Assembly: GCF_001593385.1 (NCBI RefSeq) | Contig: NZ_LUVZ01000034.1 | Coordinates: forward strand, 310,001 to 374,000 | Origin: Chryseobacterium cucumeris | GTDB taxonomy: Bacteria; Bacteroidota; Bacteroidia; Flavobacteriales; Weeksellaceae | Length of the DNA stretch: 64,000 nucleotides | Direction: 5' to 3' | In this document: positions 8,609-17,477 of the stretch, piece by piece | How positions within the stretch are numbered: the first letter of the stretch is position 1 | Layout of the letters: each line of letters opens with the position of its first letter | Translations under genes and position numbers: made by a program | Notes under the pieces: model-generated | What the model saw: only the letters and a program-made list of their open reading frames with translations | Told to the model about the DNA's origin: nothing | Database searches by the model: none

Positions 8609-11431
8609 ATGAAAAACATTATATTTAGTTTATTATTTATCCTAATGAGCATTCCTATTTCGGCTCAAAGGGATACAGACCATTGGTTTGCACCTTATTA
8701 CGCCTCCACAAGTTATACGCAGGCATTATATCTGTCTACCGACTCTGCCACCCCTTTTGTTGTTACAATTAATAATAACAATACTCCGATTGGCACTGTC
8801 ACAATCAGCAAAAATGCTCCGCAAACCTTTGTTGTACCCATATCTGCTATCGCCGCCAATGTTACATCAGACGCTTATAGTGTTATCACTAAAGGGTTAC
8901 ATGTACAAGGGACAAAGCCGTTCTACTGTTCATTAAGAATAGTAAGCAACACTACACACGCCGAAATTATAACCAGTAAAGGGAAAGCCGGGATTGGTAA
9001 AGAGTTTTACGTGGCCGGAACTCCTACAACCTCATCACTTACCGGATATAATTTCACAGCAGGAATACTGGCTACAGAAAACAATACTGTAGTAACTGCT
9101 ACATGGAGTGGAAACGTGACGTTCTTTGGAGCAGCACCAGCTACCAATACACAGACTATTACTCTTAATAAAGGACAGTCTTTTATTTTTGCAGGAGGTC
9201 CTGGAACGGGAGGTCAAAACCAGTCTGCTTTTATTGGAGCCAAAATTGTTTCCGACAAACCCATTACGCTTACCAATGGAAATGTCAATGGAAATTTTGG
9301 AAATAATACAAGTTCCGGATCTGATGCCATCCTTGATCAATCTGTACCAACAGAAAGGCTTGGAAGTACTTTTGCCATGGTAAGAACCAGATCTTCCTCT
9401 GATGATCTGGAAGGAGGTATCATTATTGGAACGGAAGACCATACCCAGATATTCATTAATGGTTCTACTACACCTATCGCAACGATCAACAGTGGTGATT
9501 TTTACAGGATCACAGGAAACAATTATGTTCAGCAGGGAAATTCCGGACATTTTAATATGTTTATAACGACTTCAAAAAATGTTTATCTGTATCAATTGGT
9601 TTCAGTAAATAACAGCAGTGCTACCTGTGGTTACAACTACATCCCACCATTAAACTGTTTTTTACCCAGAAAAATTGATGAAATCGGAAAGATCAATGAA
9701 ATGCCAACCGGCACAGGTACCACAAGTACTGTTCCGAACGGAACTGTAGTAAAACTGAATATTTTAACTGAAGCGGGAGCCAATGTAACCGTAAACGGAG
9801 TTCCGCCACTCGCTTCAGAAGGTCCTTTTCCCTTAACAGGTAATAACAGCTGGGTAACGTATGCCATCCCTTCTATCACCGGAAATGTAACGGTTATTTC
9901 GGATAAAGCTGTAACTGCAGGGATTAATGGAGGATACAGCACGTCCGGATATGGAGGATATTTTGCAGGGTTCTCTTCTATTCCATTAATTGCAAAACAG
10001 ACAGGAGAATGTATTCCTGGTATTGTTTTGGAAGTGGATGACAGCTATGATAGCTATCAGTGGTATTTGAATGGCAATCCTATTACAGGAGCCAATGCAA
10101 ATACTTACACCCCTCTGGTTTCCGGAAATTATACCGTAAAAATAGCAGTAGGATCTTGTACTCCGGCCATCACCCCGGTTTACAAAGTGTTTACATGTCT
10201 TGAAGAGTCTACTAAAGCAATGACTGTCTGCGAAGGCTATCAGGCTATAGTCCCTCAGTTTACCAATTCAACTCAAAGTTATGTTCCGAGTACAGTAACT
10301 ATTATTACACCTCCGGCAAACGGTACCGCAACCATTGATCCGGCGGGAGTAATTACTTATGTTCCTAATTTCGGCTATATGGGTACAGACACTATTGTTT
10401 ATAAGTTTTGTGGAAACAATCCTGATTTTACAGATTGTGAACAGGTAACCTTAACCTTAACGGTTTCTGAAAGCCCTATCGTTAAAGATGCTGCTCTAAG
10501 ATCTTGTTTTGAACCATCTAATCCTGTACTGGGTGTATTCAACTTAACCTCAGCAGGAGTAAACGTACAACCTGGAACTATTAAACAATATTATCCTTCT
10601 CCTGCTGATGCCCATAACGGAACCAATGAAATTCTGACTCCAGCTAATTATACAGCACCAGACGGAGTGGTTTATATTAAGGTAAGCAATGCCAACGGAT
10701 GTTACAAAATTGCCGAAGTAACGCTTACCGTTATCCCTCCTACCTATTCAGAGGTACTAAAGGATAAAATTATCTGTATGGAAAATACCACCACACTGGA
10801 TGCCGGCCCCGGATATACTTCTTATCTATGGAGTACGGGAGCAACAACACCATCCATCAGCAATGTGGGAGTGGGAACTTATTGGGTAGATCTGAAAACG
10901 AGAGAATGTACGACAAGACAAACCGTAAAGGTTTATCCATCAGAAAATCCTGTAATTTCAGATATTAACATCAGCAATAATACGGTTACCCTGACTGCCA
11001 TTGGAGGAACAACACCTTATCAGTATTCGATGGATAATATCAACTGGCAGAATGAAAATGTATTTACCAATGTTCCGCGTGGCAGCAATACTTTTTATGT
11101 AAAAGATGCTTATAACTGTACTCCTGTAGAGGTAGAAATTACAGTTCCCAATCTTATTAATATCATTACGCCTAATGGTGATGGAATAAATGATGTACTG
11201 GATTATTCTGCTTTGGCCGGGAAACCTAATTTCACATTCAGTATTTATGACCGATATGGAAGCAAGATCCACGAAGGAAGCAAATTAAACGGATATCAAT
11301 GGGATGGCAGCATTGGCGGCAAGAAAGTATCTACCGGCAACTACTGGTTTGATATGGGCTGGAATGAGACCAACAAAAAACAGACTCCGATAAAATATAC
11401 GGGATGGATCATGGTAAAAAACAGAAATTAA
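8609..11431 (+). CDS. secreted IgGFc-binding-like surface protein, T9SS type B (gliding-motility C-terminus)
   Basis: A 940-residue exported protein. The signal peptide is about residues 1-19 (MKNIIFSLLF start, cleavage after ISA). Residues about 90-340 resemble the IgGFc-binding N-terminal domain common in Bacteroidota surface proteins, including the DQSVPTERLGSTFA stretch near 243. An Ig-like cysteine-containing segment follows, then a cadherin-like module (about 540-630) with the PANGTATIDPAGVITYVPN pattern, then a further Ig-like repeat. The last 90 residues are a type B T9SS domain: TPNGDGINDVLDY, IYDRYGSKI, W-D-G and WIMVKNRN. It lies between the giant adhesin and a small exported protein. 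Binding of immunoglobulin is not implied by the family name. Confidence 0.88.
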   Translation: MKNIIFSLLFILMSIPISAQRDTDHWFAPYYASTSYTQALYLSTDSATPFVVTINNNNTPIGTVTISKNAPQTFVVPISAIAANVTSDAYSVITKGLHVQGTKPFYCSLRIVSNTTHAEIITSKGKAGIGKEFYVAGTPTTSSLTGYNFTAGILATENNTVVTATWSGNVTFFGAAPATNTQTITLNKGQSFIFAGGPGTGGQNQSAFIGAKIVSDKPITLTNGNVNGNFGNNTSSGSDAILDQSVPTERLGSTFAMVRTRSSSDDLEGGIIIGTEDHTQIFINGSTTPIATINSGDFYRITGNNYVQQGNSGHFNMFITTSKNVYLYQLVSVNNSSATCGYNYIPPLNCFLPRKIDEIGKINEMPTGTGTTSTVPNGTVVKLNILTEAGANVTVNGVPPLASEGPFPLTGNNSWVTYAIPSITGNVTVISDKAVTAGINGGYSTSGYGGYFAGFSSIPLIAKQTGECIPGIVLEVDDSYDSYQWYLNGNPITGANANTYTPLVSGNYTVKIAVGSCTPAITPVYKVFTCLEESTKAMTVCEGYQAIVPQFTNSTQSYVPSTVTIITPPANGTATIDPAGVITYVPNFGYMGTDTIVYKFCGNNPDFTDCEQVTLTLTVSESPIVKDAALRSCFEPSNPVLGVFNLTSAGVNVQPGTIKQYYPSPADAHNGTNEILTPANYTAPDGVVYIKVSNANGCYKIAEVTLTVIPPTYSEVLKDKIICMENTTTLDAGPGYTSYLWSTGATTPSISNVGVGTYWVDLKTRECTTRQTVKVYPSENPVISDINISNNTVTLTAIGGTTPYQYSMDNINWQNENVFTNVPRGSNTFYVKDAYNCTPVEVEITVPNLINIITPNGDGINDVLDYSALAGKPNFTFSIYDRYGSKIHEGSKLNGYQWDGSIGGKKVSTGNYWFDMGWNETNKKQTPIKYTGWIMVKNRN

Positions 11432-11458
11432 TTAAACATTTAAATATCAATTTTAATT

Positions 11459-11896
11459 ATGAAAAAGCTATTATATATATTTCTCGTGTTCTTTTCAGGT
11501 ATGCTCATCGCACAGAAAAACACCTATGTAAAGTTTGCTGTTTACAATAACACCATCGGAACTGCCAGTATGTTTGATCTTTATAAGGACAGTATTGAAA
11601 AGGTAAACGTTTTTAAAACCAAAGCCAGTTTACCTCCTCATTTAAAGAAGTTTGATTATCTGGCTGATAACGGCCTAATAGAAATAAAGTTTAAAAAAAA
11701 TGCCGGCTATCCAGATAGTTTATCTCTGGAAATGTTGAATGAGCAGAACAATCTGCCCAAAGACAGACCTGTATTTATTGAAGGATATCAGTTTAATGAT
11801 ACCACTACCTTAGTTTATAATGAAATGATTGACAACATTGAACTTATAGATTCCAACGGACAGAAAAACATCCATATTTCAACTATAAGAAATTAA
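11459..11896 (+). CDS. small exported protein of unknown function
   Basis: 145 residues with a signal peptide (MKKLLYIFLVFFSGMLIAQ) and no transmembrane segment or recognisable domain. The mature part is charged and beta-rich in appearance. No T9SS sorting sequence is present, so the periplasm is the likely location. It follows the 940-aa surface protein by 27 bases and is closed by a strong hairpin at 11929-11959, so it is probably the third gene of the surface operon. A periplasmic helper for the two large proteins is conceivable but not shown by any motif. Confidence 0.75.
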   Translation: MKKLLYIFLVFFSGMLIAQKNTYVKFAVYNNTIGTASMFDLYKDSIEKVNVFKTKASLPPHLKKFDYLADNGLIEIKFKKNAGYPDSLSLEMLNEQNNLPKDRPVFIEGYQFNDTTTLVYNEMIDNIELIDSNGQKNIHISTIRN

Positions 11897-11928
11897 TTAC
11901 TGATATCAATCGGAAGTTAATTTAAAAG

Positions 11929-11959
11929 CAGAGACTATTTCGAAATGAAATAGTCTCTG
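11929..11959. terminator. strong bidirectional hairpin
   Basis: The arms CAGAGACTATTTC (11929-11941) and GAAATAGTCTCTG (11947-11959) are exact complements with a 5-base loop, followed by TTGCTTTT. It ends the surface operon on the plus strand. It also sits just beyond the 3' end of the regulator remnant read leftwards. A near-identical hairpin follows the intact regulator at 12626-12660, so this copy probably belonged to the duplicated module. Confidence 0.85.
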
Positions 11960-11984
11960 TTGCTTTTCACAATATTCTTAATCT

Positions 11985-12112
11985 TTATTTCAATAGTTTT
12001 GAAAAACATATCTAAATGTCTATATCACCGGGATATTCAGTTTTTTCCTTAGATTGTATTTCTTGGTCTGCACAGTTCTTACTGAGGTGTGGGTATATTC
12101 AGCAATATCTTA
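11985..12112 (-). pseudogene. remnant of a TPR-LuxR regulator (C-terminal HTH only)
   Basis: Read leftwards, this 128-base piece matches the last 43 codons of the intact regulator at 12680-14119. It decodes KDIAEY, then TSVRTVQTKKYNLRKKLNIP, after which a frameshift and stops appear. Nothing corresponding to the TPR and membrane parts remains. Immediately beyond 12112 the sequence matches the upstream region of the intact regulator, so the body of the gene has been deleted while its 3' tip and promoter region were kept. It is not expected to make a functional protein. Confidence 0.85.
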
Positions 12113-12157
12113 ATTACAATATGAATACTATCCTACTACCACACCACTGAAACCACC

Positions 12158-12175
12158 TACGTATCACATACACAA
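12158..12175. promoter_or_regulatory. conserved upstream motif, copy 1
   Basis: TACGTATCACATACACAA here matches 14181-14198 (TACGTATTACATACACAA) at 17 of 18 positions. Both copies lie between a regulator and its divergent secreted-protein gene. Conservation in otherwise decayed surroundings suggests a binding site, perhaps for the regulator itself. Confidence 0.5.
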
Positions 12176-12223
12176 CATAGCAAAAGCGCAAACAAAAACC
12201 ATTTAAATTACAGAATTACCAAT

Positions 12224-12231
12224 TACTTTTG
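12224..12231 (+). promoter_or_regulatory. retained -7 promoter element of the deleted secreted-protein gene
   Basis: TACTTTTG fits TAnnTTTG. It is embedded in the context AATTACTTTTG that also carries the promoter of the intact metalloprotease at 14247-14254. It lies 109 bases before the remnant ATG at 12340. The short transcript may still be made. Confidence 0.5.
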
Positions 12232-12339
12232 TCCGAAAATTATTCTATGCTTTTATATAAAGTAGAAAATTGATCAAAGTTTAAAAGATAGCCCATTATA
12301 AAATCTTATCACATAACCCCTAAAAACCCCATACATAAT

Positions 12340-12508
12340 ATGAAAAATTTATTGTCGGTTTAGGTTATTGATGCTTCCGGAAAAACAGTTAAAACGATTG
12401 AACAGCCTTCATCTCAGTTGTATCTGAAGACTTAAAACGGGATTATATCTTGTTACTTTAAAAATGATAAACGTAATTACAAAAACGATTAAAACAATTA
12501 AGAAATAG
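12340..12508 (+). pseudogene. remnant of a T9SS-secreted protein (start and sorting tail only)
   Basis: An ATG at 12340 opens MKNLLSV, the start of a signal peptide, and then a stop at 12361. Directly after it come codons for IDASGKTVKTI and SSQLYLK. After a one-base shift these continue as LKTGLYLVTLKM and end TKTIKTIKK with a stop at 12506-12508, a classic type A T9SS sorting domain. The whole body of the protein between signal peptide and sorting tail is gone. It is arranged divergently from the regulator remnant, as in the intact pair at 12680-17314. Confidence 0.85.
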
Positions 12509-12556
12509 CACTTTTTTCAGAATCAGAAAATAGTTTTTAATATTTAGGATATCTTC

Positions 12557-12593
12557 TGCCTGCAGGTTTGTGTTATTTTCTGCAGGCATTTTT
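12557..12593 (+). terminator. CTGCAGG-family hairpin, copy 1
   Basis: The arms TGCCTGCAG (12557-12565) and CTGCAGGCA (12580-12588) pair perfectly and are followed by a T-run. It follows the secreted-protein remnant by 48 bases, as the related hairpin at 17336-17369 follows the intact metalloprotease. It belongs to a local family of four. Confidence 0.75.
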
Positions 12594-12625
12594 AAACGAA
12601 ACGTTCAAAACACATTTTACTTGCA

Positions 12626-12666
12626 CAGAGGCTATTTCATTAATGAGATAGCTTCTGTTTTTTATG
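12626..12666. terminator. hairpin terminator beyond the TPR-LuxR regulator
   Basis: CAGAGGCTATTTCAT pairs with ATGAGATAGCTTCTG with two G-T wobbles and is followed on the plus strand by TTTTTTAT. It lies about 20 bases beyond the regulator's stop. It is clearly related to the hairpin at 11929-11959, which has the same place relative to the regulator remnant. Confidence 0.75.
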
Positions 12667-12679
12667 ACTATTTAAAGGT

Positions 12680-14119
12680 TTATTTCAGCAATTTGGAAAA
12701 CCATACATAGATATCCATATCACCGGGAATATTCAGTTTTTTCCTTAGATTATATTTTTTGGTCTGTACGGTTCTCACTGAGGTAAAAGTATATTCAGCA
12801 ATTTCTTTGGTAGAAAAATTCAGATAGATGTAGGCACAGAATCTTATTTCTGATATTTTTAAAGGAAAAACTTTCAGCAGTTCTTCTGAAAAGTGCGGAT
12901 AATACTCATTGAAACGGGTTAAAAATTCAGGATTATTTTCTTTGGCAAGCTGTATAAGTTCTTTAAAAGCACTTTCATCTACAGATGGCTGATGAGGGAT
13001 ATCAATTTTATCCAGATTTTTACTTTTGTGCTTTCTATAATAATACAGGAAAAGAAATATAAAAAGAAGACATGCGGCAATACTCAACGACAGGATGAAG
13101 AAAAGTTTTTTTGTTTCCTTCTTTCTATTGCTATTTTCCAATTCATTCTGTTTATCTACAGCATCATTCAATGTTTGTTTTTGTCTGCTGTTTGAAGACT
13201 CTATATCCAACAGCCAATTCGCATAATAAGCGATACTGTCTTTCTGTCCTGTGCTTTCATACAGGTTCTTCAACTCCATTGCGACCGACTTTTGATAATT
13301 CTCGCTTTTATAATAATTATCAGCAATATTTTTACAGATCCATAAATGATGCTGGGCTTCAGGAATTTTATTAAGAGATTTAAAGTACCTGGAAGCATAA
13401 TACGAGGTAATGTATTGTATCCCTATTTCATTGATCTTTTTCCCATTCTGGATGGCTTCCTCAATATATATTCTTGCAGAATCAGGTTTGTTGAGCTCAA
13501 GATACATTCCGCCAAGATACGGTGAGGTTTTATAACTGTTGCTCAATCTGTTCTTGTCTATCCTATAGAGATTATTTTTGTTTTCTCTGTAAATTTTAGA
13601 ATACTTATATGCTGTTTTATAATGTTTTAGTGCTAATTCTTTTTTATTAATTTCATTGTATATTCCTGCGTACTGCCAGTTAATCAGATAAATAAAATAA
13701 GCATTATCGGTTTCGTTCACCTTATCATATATTTCGTCCAATTGTTTCAGAGAAGTCATTCTTTCTCCTAATTTCTGGTATAGCAGTGACCTTTGAAGAT
13801 GGAGATAAAATATAACCTCAAAATCTGTATCTGAATTGATAAGGTTTTCTTTTTCCACTTTATCAGTATAATAAAAAGACCTTTTCATATCACTGTTCCG
13901 GTTGTAGATATTGGCAATTTTAAGATACCCTAATGCAACACAATCATTATAAGAATTTTTCTTACACACCTTAATAAGACTGTCAATCTTCTCAATTTCC
14001 TTTGATCCGGCAGTAGAAAATTCGATATCAAACAGCACATTCTTTAATTCTTCTTCTGTATGCTGTGAATAGAAAAAGGAAGAAATAAAAAAGAATAAAA
14101 CAGTCAGTTTTTTCATCAT
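12680..14119 (-). CDS. membrane-anchored TPR transcriptional regulator with LuxR-type HTH
   Basis: I place the start at the MMKKLTVLFFF methionine pair (14119 or 14116); a longer reading from 14143 lacks a signal-like start. A hydrophobic N-terminus that looks like a signal peptide is followed by TPR-like helices (about 60-320), one membrane segment (SLSIAACLLFIFLFLYYY), a basic linker and a C-terminal helix-turn-helix: STKEIAEY, SVRTVQTKKYNLRKKLNIP. The layout implies that an exported TPR domain senses something and a cytoplasmic HTH acts on DNA. It is divergent from the secreted metalloprotease at 14315, its probable target. The HTH is related to that of the six-TM regulator at 47032. A wrecked copy of the gene lies at 11985-12112. 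Confidence 0.85.
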   Translation of the reverse strand: MMKKLTVLFFFISSFFYSQHTEEELKNVLFDIEFSTAGSKEIEKIDSLIKVCKKNSYNDCVALGYLKIANIYNRNSDMKRSFYYTDKVEKENLINSDTDFEVIFYLHLQRSLLYQKLGERMTSLKQLDEIYDKVNETDNAYFIYLINWQYAGIYNEINKKELALKHYKTAYKYSKIYRENKNNLYRIDKNRLSNSYKTSPYLGGMYLELNKPDSARIYIEEAIQNGKKINEIGIQYITSYYASRYFKSLNKIPEAQHHLWICKNIADNYYKSENYQKSVAMELKNLYESTGQKDSIAYYANWLLDIESSNSRQKQTLNDAVDKQNELENSNRKKETKKLFFILSLSIAACLLFIFLFLYYYRKHKSKNLDKIDIPHQPSVDESAFKELIQLAKENNPEFLTRFNEYYPHFSEELLKVFPLKISEIRFCAYIYLNFSTKEIAEYTFTSVRTVQTKKYNLRKKLNIPGDMDIYVWFSKLLK

Positions 14120-14180
14120 AATATGATCAGAATTAAAATACAATATTATACTACACTATTACTATATAATAAAAAATACA

Positions 14181-14204
14181 TACGTATTACATACACAATG
14201 TATG
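14181..14204. promoter_or_regulatory. conserved upstream motif, copy 2, with adjoining dyad
   Basis: TACGTATTACATACACAA (14181-14198) repeats 12158-12175 with one mismatch. It overlaps a short dyad CATAC-ACAAT-GTATG (14190-14204). It lies between the divergent regulator and metalloprotease, 43 bases upstream of the protease's -7 box, a suitable place for a regulator binding site. Confidence 0.5.
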
Positions 14205-14224
14205 AAAATCTCAAAATATCATTG

Positions 14225-14254
14225 TTTGTAATACAAAATTAGCAATTACTTTTG
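14225..14254 (+). promoter_or_regulatory. promoter of the secreted metalloprotease
   Basis: TTTG (14225-14228), an 18-base spacer, then TACTTTTG (14247-14254) match the Bacteroidota consensus TTTG / TAnnTTTG. Transcription would begin near 14258. This places the upstream in-frame ATG at 14252 before the transcript start and supports the start codon at 14315. Confidence 0.7.
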
Positions 14255-14314
14255 AATACCCGAATATTATATTCATTCTTCGCAATACCACTATTTAAAT
14301 ACCTAATTTTTAAA

Positions 14315-17314
14315 ATGAGAAAAACTCTATTATCATTATTTTTGATATCAGGCTTCTGTCTTTCCAATGCCCAAAGATGGGAAACCTCTTCACAAAAAGT
14401 GTCTGAGATCAGAAGAGAGATAAAAATCAAGTATGCTTACAAAACTGATATTAATGCATTAATACAGTTATTAAAAAACGCTGAGGAAACCGGCGCCAAT
14501 GCAAGAGCAGTAACGATTCAATTACCAACGGCAGAAGGAACCATAGAAAAGTTTGCGGTGTACAGTAATCCTGTGATGGAAAAATCCTTGGCTGAAAAAT
14601 ATGGATTAGGATCTTATGTAGGAGTGGGAATTGATGACCCCTCAAAATATGTAAGATTCAGTACATCCCCTACAGAAATACAGTCAATGATTATTAAAGA
14701 CGGTATCTTCCAGTTTATAGAACCTGTCACAACAGATAAAAAAACCTATGGAGTATTCTATAAAACCGAAAGAACAGAGTCTGAGCATGGCTTTAGCTGC
14801 AGTATGGAAGGCAAAAAGGAACTGGACATCAAATCTTTAAAGAATTCCGGAAAAAATAAACTTGCCGGAATCAATATTACCGGAAGACCTGCTGCCTCAA
14901 GATACAGAAACTATAGACTTGCCTTGTCTGCAACGGGTGAATATACTACTCATTTCGGAGGGATGGCAGGAGCTGTAGCCCAGATGAATGCTACTATGAC
15001 TCGTGTCAATGGTGTTTTTGAAAAAGAATTTGCAATCCATCTTACCATACAGAATTTCCCCAATATCATCTATGCCAATCCGGCTAATGATCCATACACC
15101 AATGATTTGAACGGGCAGCTTCAACAAACCTTAACTGCTCAGGTAGGCAATGCCAATTATGATATAGGACATGTCTTTAATGCCGCCGGAGGAAATGGAA
15201 ATGCAGGATGCATAGGATGTATATGTACCAACCCTACCGCAGCAGAACCGTTAGGTAAAGGTTCTGCGTTTACACAAAATCAGAATCCTGTGGGAGACAC
15301 CTTTGATATTGATTATGTAGCTCACGAAATGGGACATCAGCTTGGAGGTAACCACACTTTTTCTACAGTTACTGAAAGCTCAGATGTCAATATAGAACCG
15401 GGAGGAGGAACAACCATTATGGCCTATGCAGGGATCACAGCCAATAATGTTCAGATGAACAGTGATGCCTATTTCCACTATTCGTCCATCAATCAAATCC
15501 TTAACAACCTTGAAGGTAAAATTGGGTGCGGCGTAGCTGAAAATATTGCCAATAATGCACCAGCTATTACCCCGCTGATTTCCTATACTATTCCCAAAGG
15601 CACAGCCTACTACCTGGATGCCAATGCAGTAGATACCAACGGGGATCAGTTTACCTATAACTGGGAACAGTATGACAGCGTAGGCTCTACAAGCTCAATC
15701 TCAGGAGACAGCGGCTGGGGATTCAATCCTGAAGGTTCACTTACCCGTTCTTTTCCTGCAGTGGCTTCGGGAAGAAGATATTTCCCTAGCCTGCCTGTTG
15801 TAATGAGTGGTAAACTGACGAATAAAGACACATGGGAAACAGTTTCATACATTCCCAGAGTATTACATTACGCGGTAACAGTACGTGATAATAACCCGAA
15901 CAGACCTTTAACGATTTCTGCAGAAAATACAGTAACCGTTGGAAATGACGGACCTTTCAAATTCAAAGGATTAACTCCTTCTACTACGCTGTATAATAAT
16001 GCTTCCAATACCATTTCCTGGGATGTTGCCAATACCAACCTTGCTCCCTATAATGCTGCCAATGTAAAGATTGAATATACAACCGATCTGGTTAACGGAT
16101 CAGCATGGACAGAACTGGTGGCTTCAACGCCTAATGACGGAAGTTTTGAAATACAGATGCCTGCTGCGCTTCAGGGAAATATTAAACTGCGAATTTCAGC
16201 AGTAGGAAATATATTTTATGCCGTTTCTCCTACACTGACCGTAGGAAATGCTCCCGCTTCTTTAAATAATCCACCAACGGGACTTACTGCGTTCGATAAT
16301 GATATATTAAAAACCTCAGCAACTGTTTCATGGAACCATGTACCGGGAGCAACCTATTCCGTGAATTACAGGAAAGCAGGAACAGCAAACTGGTCCAATG
16401 CTGCCAGCCCGGTTAATTCAGTACTCCTGAATAACCTTGAAGATGAAACCTCTTATGAAGTTCGTGTAGCCACTGTGATTAATAATGTTCCCGGAGCATT
16501 TTCTCCTGCATATAATTTTAAAACAAAAGGATTGCGCACCGGATATGATTACTGCCTGATGACTACAGGAGGAAACACTACAATCAGTCCGTATTTCAGT
16601 GGAATATTAAGAGTGACTTTAGCCAATGTGGATTTAGCTGGAAATGGGACAACCGTTCAGCACGCTTATAAAGATTATTCGGAAGACCCTGCCAAACTGA
16701 TTCAGCTTACTCAGGGTGCGCAATATAATATGAACTATATTGTGTATGCTAACCGTGCTGGAGGAAACTATCAGGATTGGGTACAGGCATGGATTGATTA
16801 CAACAGAAACGGAGTATTTGAAGCTTCAGAAAGAATTGGGATTAACGGCGCAGCTCCGGATGCCAATAAAAGACATCAGGGAAGTTTTGCATTTGCAGTT
16901 CCGGCCAATGCTTACAATGGTGACAAAACATTAAGAATGAGAGTAGCCAGCGGATTTTTCAATGCTTCAGCTGATGCATGTGCAAGTCCTTTCGTAGATG
17001 CCAATGGTGATCTTTTCTCCCGTGGTTCGGTATGGGATTTTTCTGTAAAGATCAATGCAGCACTAGGAGTTAAGGAGTCCGTTCAGTCATCTTCTGATCT
17101 TGAAATCTACCCTAATCCTGCGGATACATTTGTAGAGGTAAAAAATCTGAAAGGTAAAGCTGATTACAAAATTTACAGTGCAGACGGAAGACTTGTTCAG
17201 GAAGGAAAACCGGACGGAAAAAGAATCAGTGTTGCCTCATTGATCAAAGGAGTGTATGTGATCACGATAAAAGATGATAAGGCGACTTATCATACAAAAC
17301 TAATCAAGAAATAG
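14315..17314 (+). CDS. secreted reprolysin-like zinc metalloprotease, T9SS type A
   Basis: 999 residues from the chosen ATG, which opens the signal peptide MRKTLLSLFLISGFCLSNAQ; the longer frame from 14252 overlaps the promoter. A propeptide-like region (about 25-180) precedes the catalytic domain. The zinc site HEMGHQLGGNH (H337, E338, H341, H347) and a Met-turn (TIMAYAG near 366) mark a metzincin of the reprolysin (M12B) type. A fibronectin III module lies at about 660-740. A GEVED-like module has WIDYNRNG but a degenerate ending (VWDFSVKI). The type A sorting domain starts at LEIYPNPAD and ends TKLIKK. It probably degrades extracellular proteins. It is divergent from the TPR-LuxR regulator and followed by a CTGCAGG hairpin. 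Confidence 0.93.
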   Translation: MRKTLLSLFLISGFCLSNAQRWETSSQKVSEIRREIKIKYAYKTDINALIQLLKNAEETGANARAVTIQLPTAEGTIEKFAVYSNPVMEKSLAEKYGLGSYVGVGIDDPSKYVRFSTSPTEIQSMIIKDGIFQFIEPVTTDKKTYGVFYKTERTESEHGFSCSMEGKKELDIKSLKNSGKNKLAGINITGRPAASRYRNYRLALSATGEYTTHFGGMAGAVAQMNATMTRVNGVFEKEFAIHLTIQNFPNIIYANPANDPYTNDLNGQLQQTLTAQVGNANYDIGHVFNAAGGNGNAGCIGCICTNPTAAEPLGKGSAFTQNQNPVGDTFDIDYVAHEMGHQLGGNHTFSTVTESSDVNIEPGGGTTIMAYAGITANNVQMNSDAYFHYSSINQILNNLEGKIGCGVAENIANNAPAITPLISYTIPKGTAYYLDANAVDTNGDQFTYNWEQYDSVGSTSSISGDSGWGFNPEGSLTRSFPAVASGRRYFPSLPVVMSGKLTNKDTWETVSYIPRVLHYAVTVRDNNPNRPLTISAENTVTVGNDGPFKFKGLTPSTTLYNNASNTISWDVANTNLAPYNAANVKIEYTTDLVNGSAWTELVASTPNDGSFEIQMPAALQGNIKLRISAVGNIFYAVSPTLTVGNAPASLNNPPTGLTAFDNDILKTSATVSWNHVPGATYSVNYRKAGTANWSNAASPVNSVLLNNLEDETSYEVRVATVINNVPGAFSPAYNFKTKGLRTGYDYCLMTTGGNTTISPYFSGILRVTLANVDLAGNGTTVQHAYKDYSEDPAKLIQLTQGAQYNMNYIVYANRAGGNYQDWVQAWIDYNRNGVFEASERIGINGAAPDANKRHQGSFAFAVPANAYNGDKTLRMRVASGFFNASADACASPFVDANGDLFSRGSVWDFSVKINAALGVKESVQSSSDLEIYPNPADTFVEVKNLKGKADYKIYSADGRLVQEGKPDGKRISVASLIKGVYVITIKDDKATYHTKLIKK

Positions 17315-17335
17315 TTGTAATAATTAGTGTACCGT

Positions 17336-17375
17336 GTACCTGTAGGTTATACGTGATGCCTGCAGGTACTTTTCT
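17336..17375 (+). terminator. CTGCAGG-family hairpin, copy 2
   Basis: GTACCTGTAGG and CCTGCAGGTAC pair with one wobble and are followed by TTTTCT. It lies 21 bases after the metalloprotease stop. Confidence 0.75.
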
Positions 17376-17477
17376 AAGTCAATTAAAAAAATAAACCCAG
17401 TCATTAACTCATAGTAAATCAAAATCTCTAACAAAGTAAATAAACTAACATTTTCATTTTAAACACCTTTTAATGCA

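Noticed and set aside
9035..9550. 171-codon open frame on the minus strand
   Set aside because: It lies wholly inside the IgGFc-binding-like gene; composition is Ser/Cys/Arg-rich with no domain, as expected from an antisense frame of a repetitive beta protein.
14252..14314. Upstream start of the metalloprotease at 14252
   Set aside because: The ATG overlaps the TAnnTTTG promoter box at 14247-14254 and would place 21 residues before the signal peptide.
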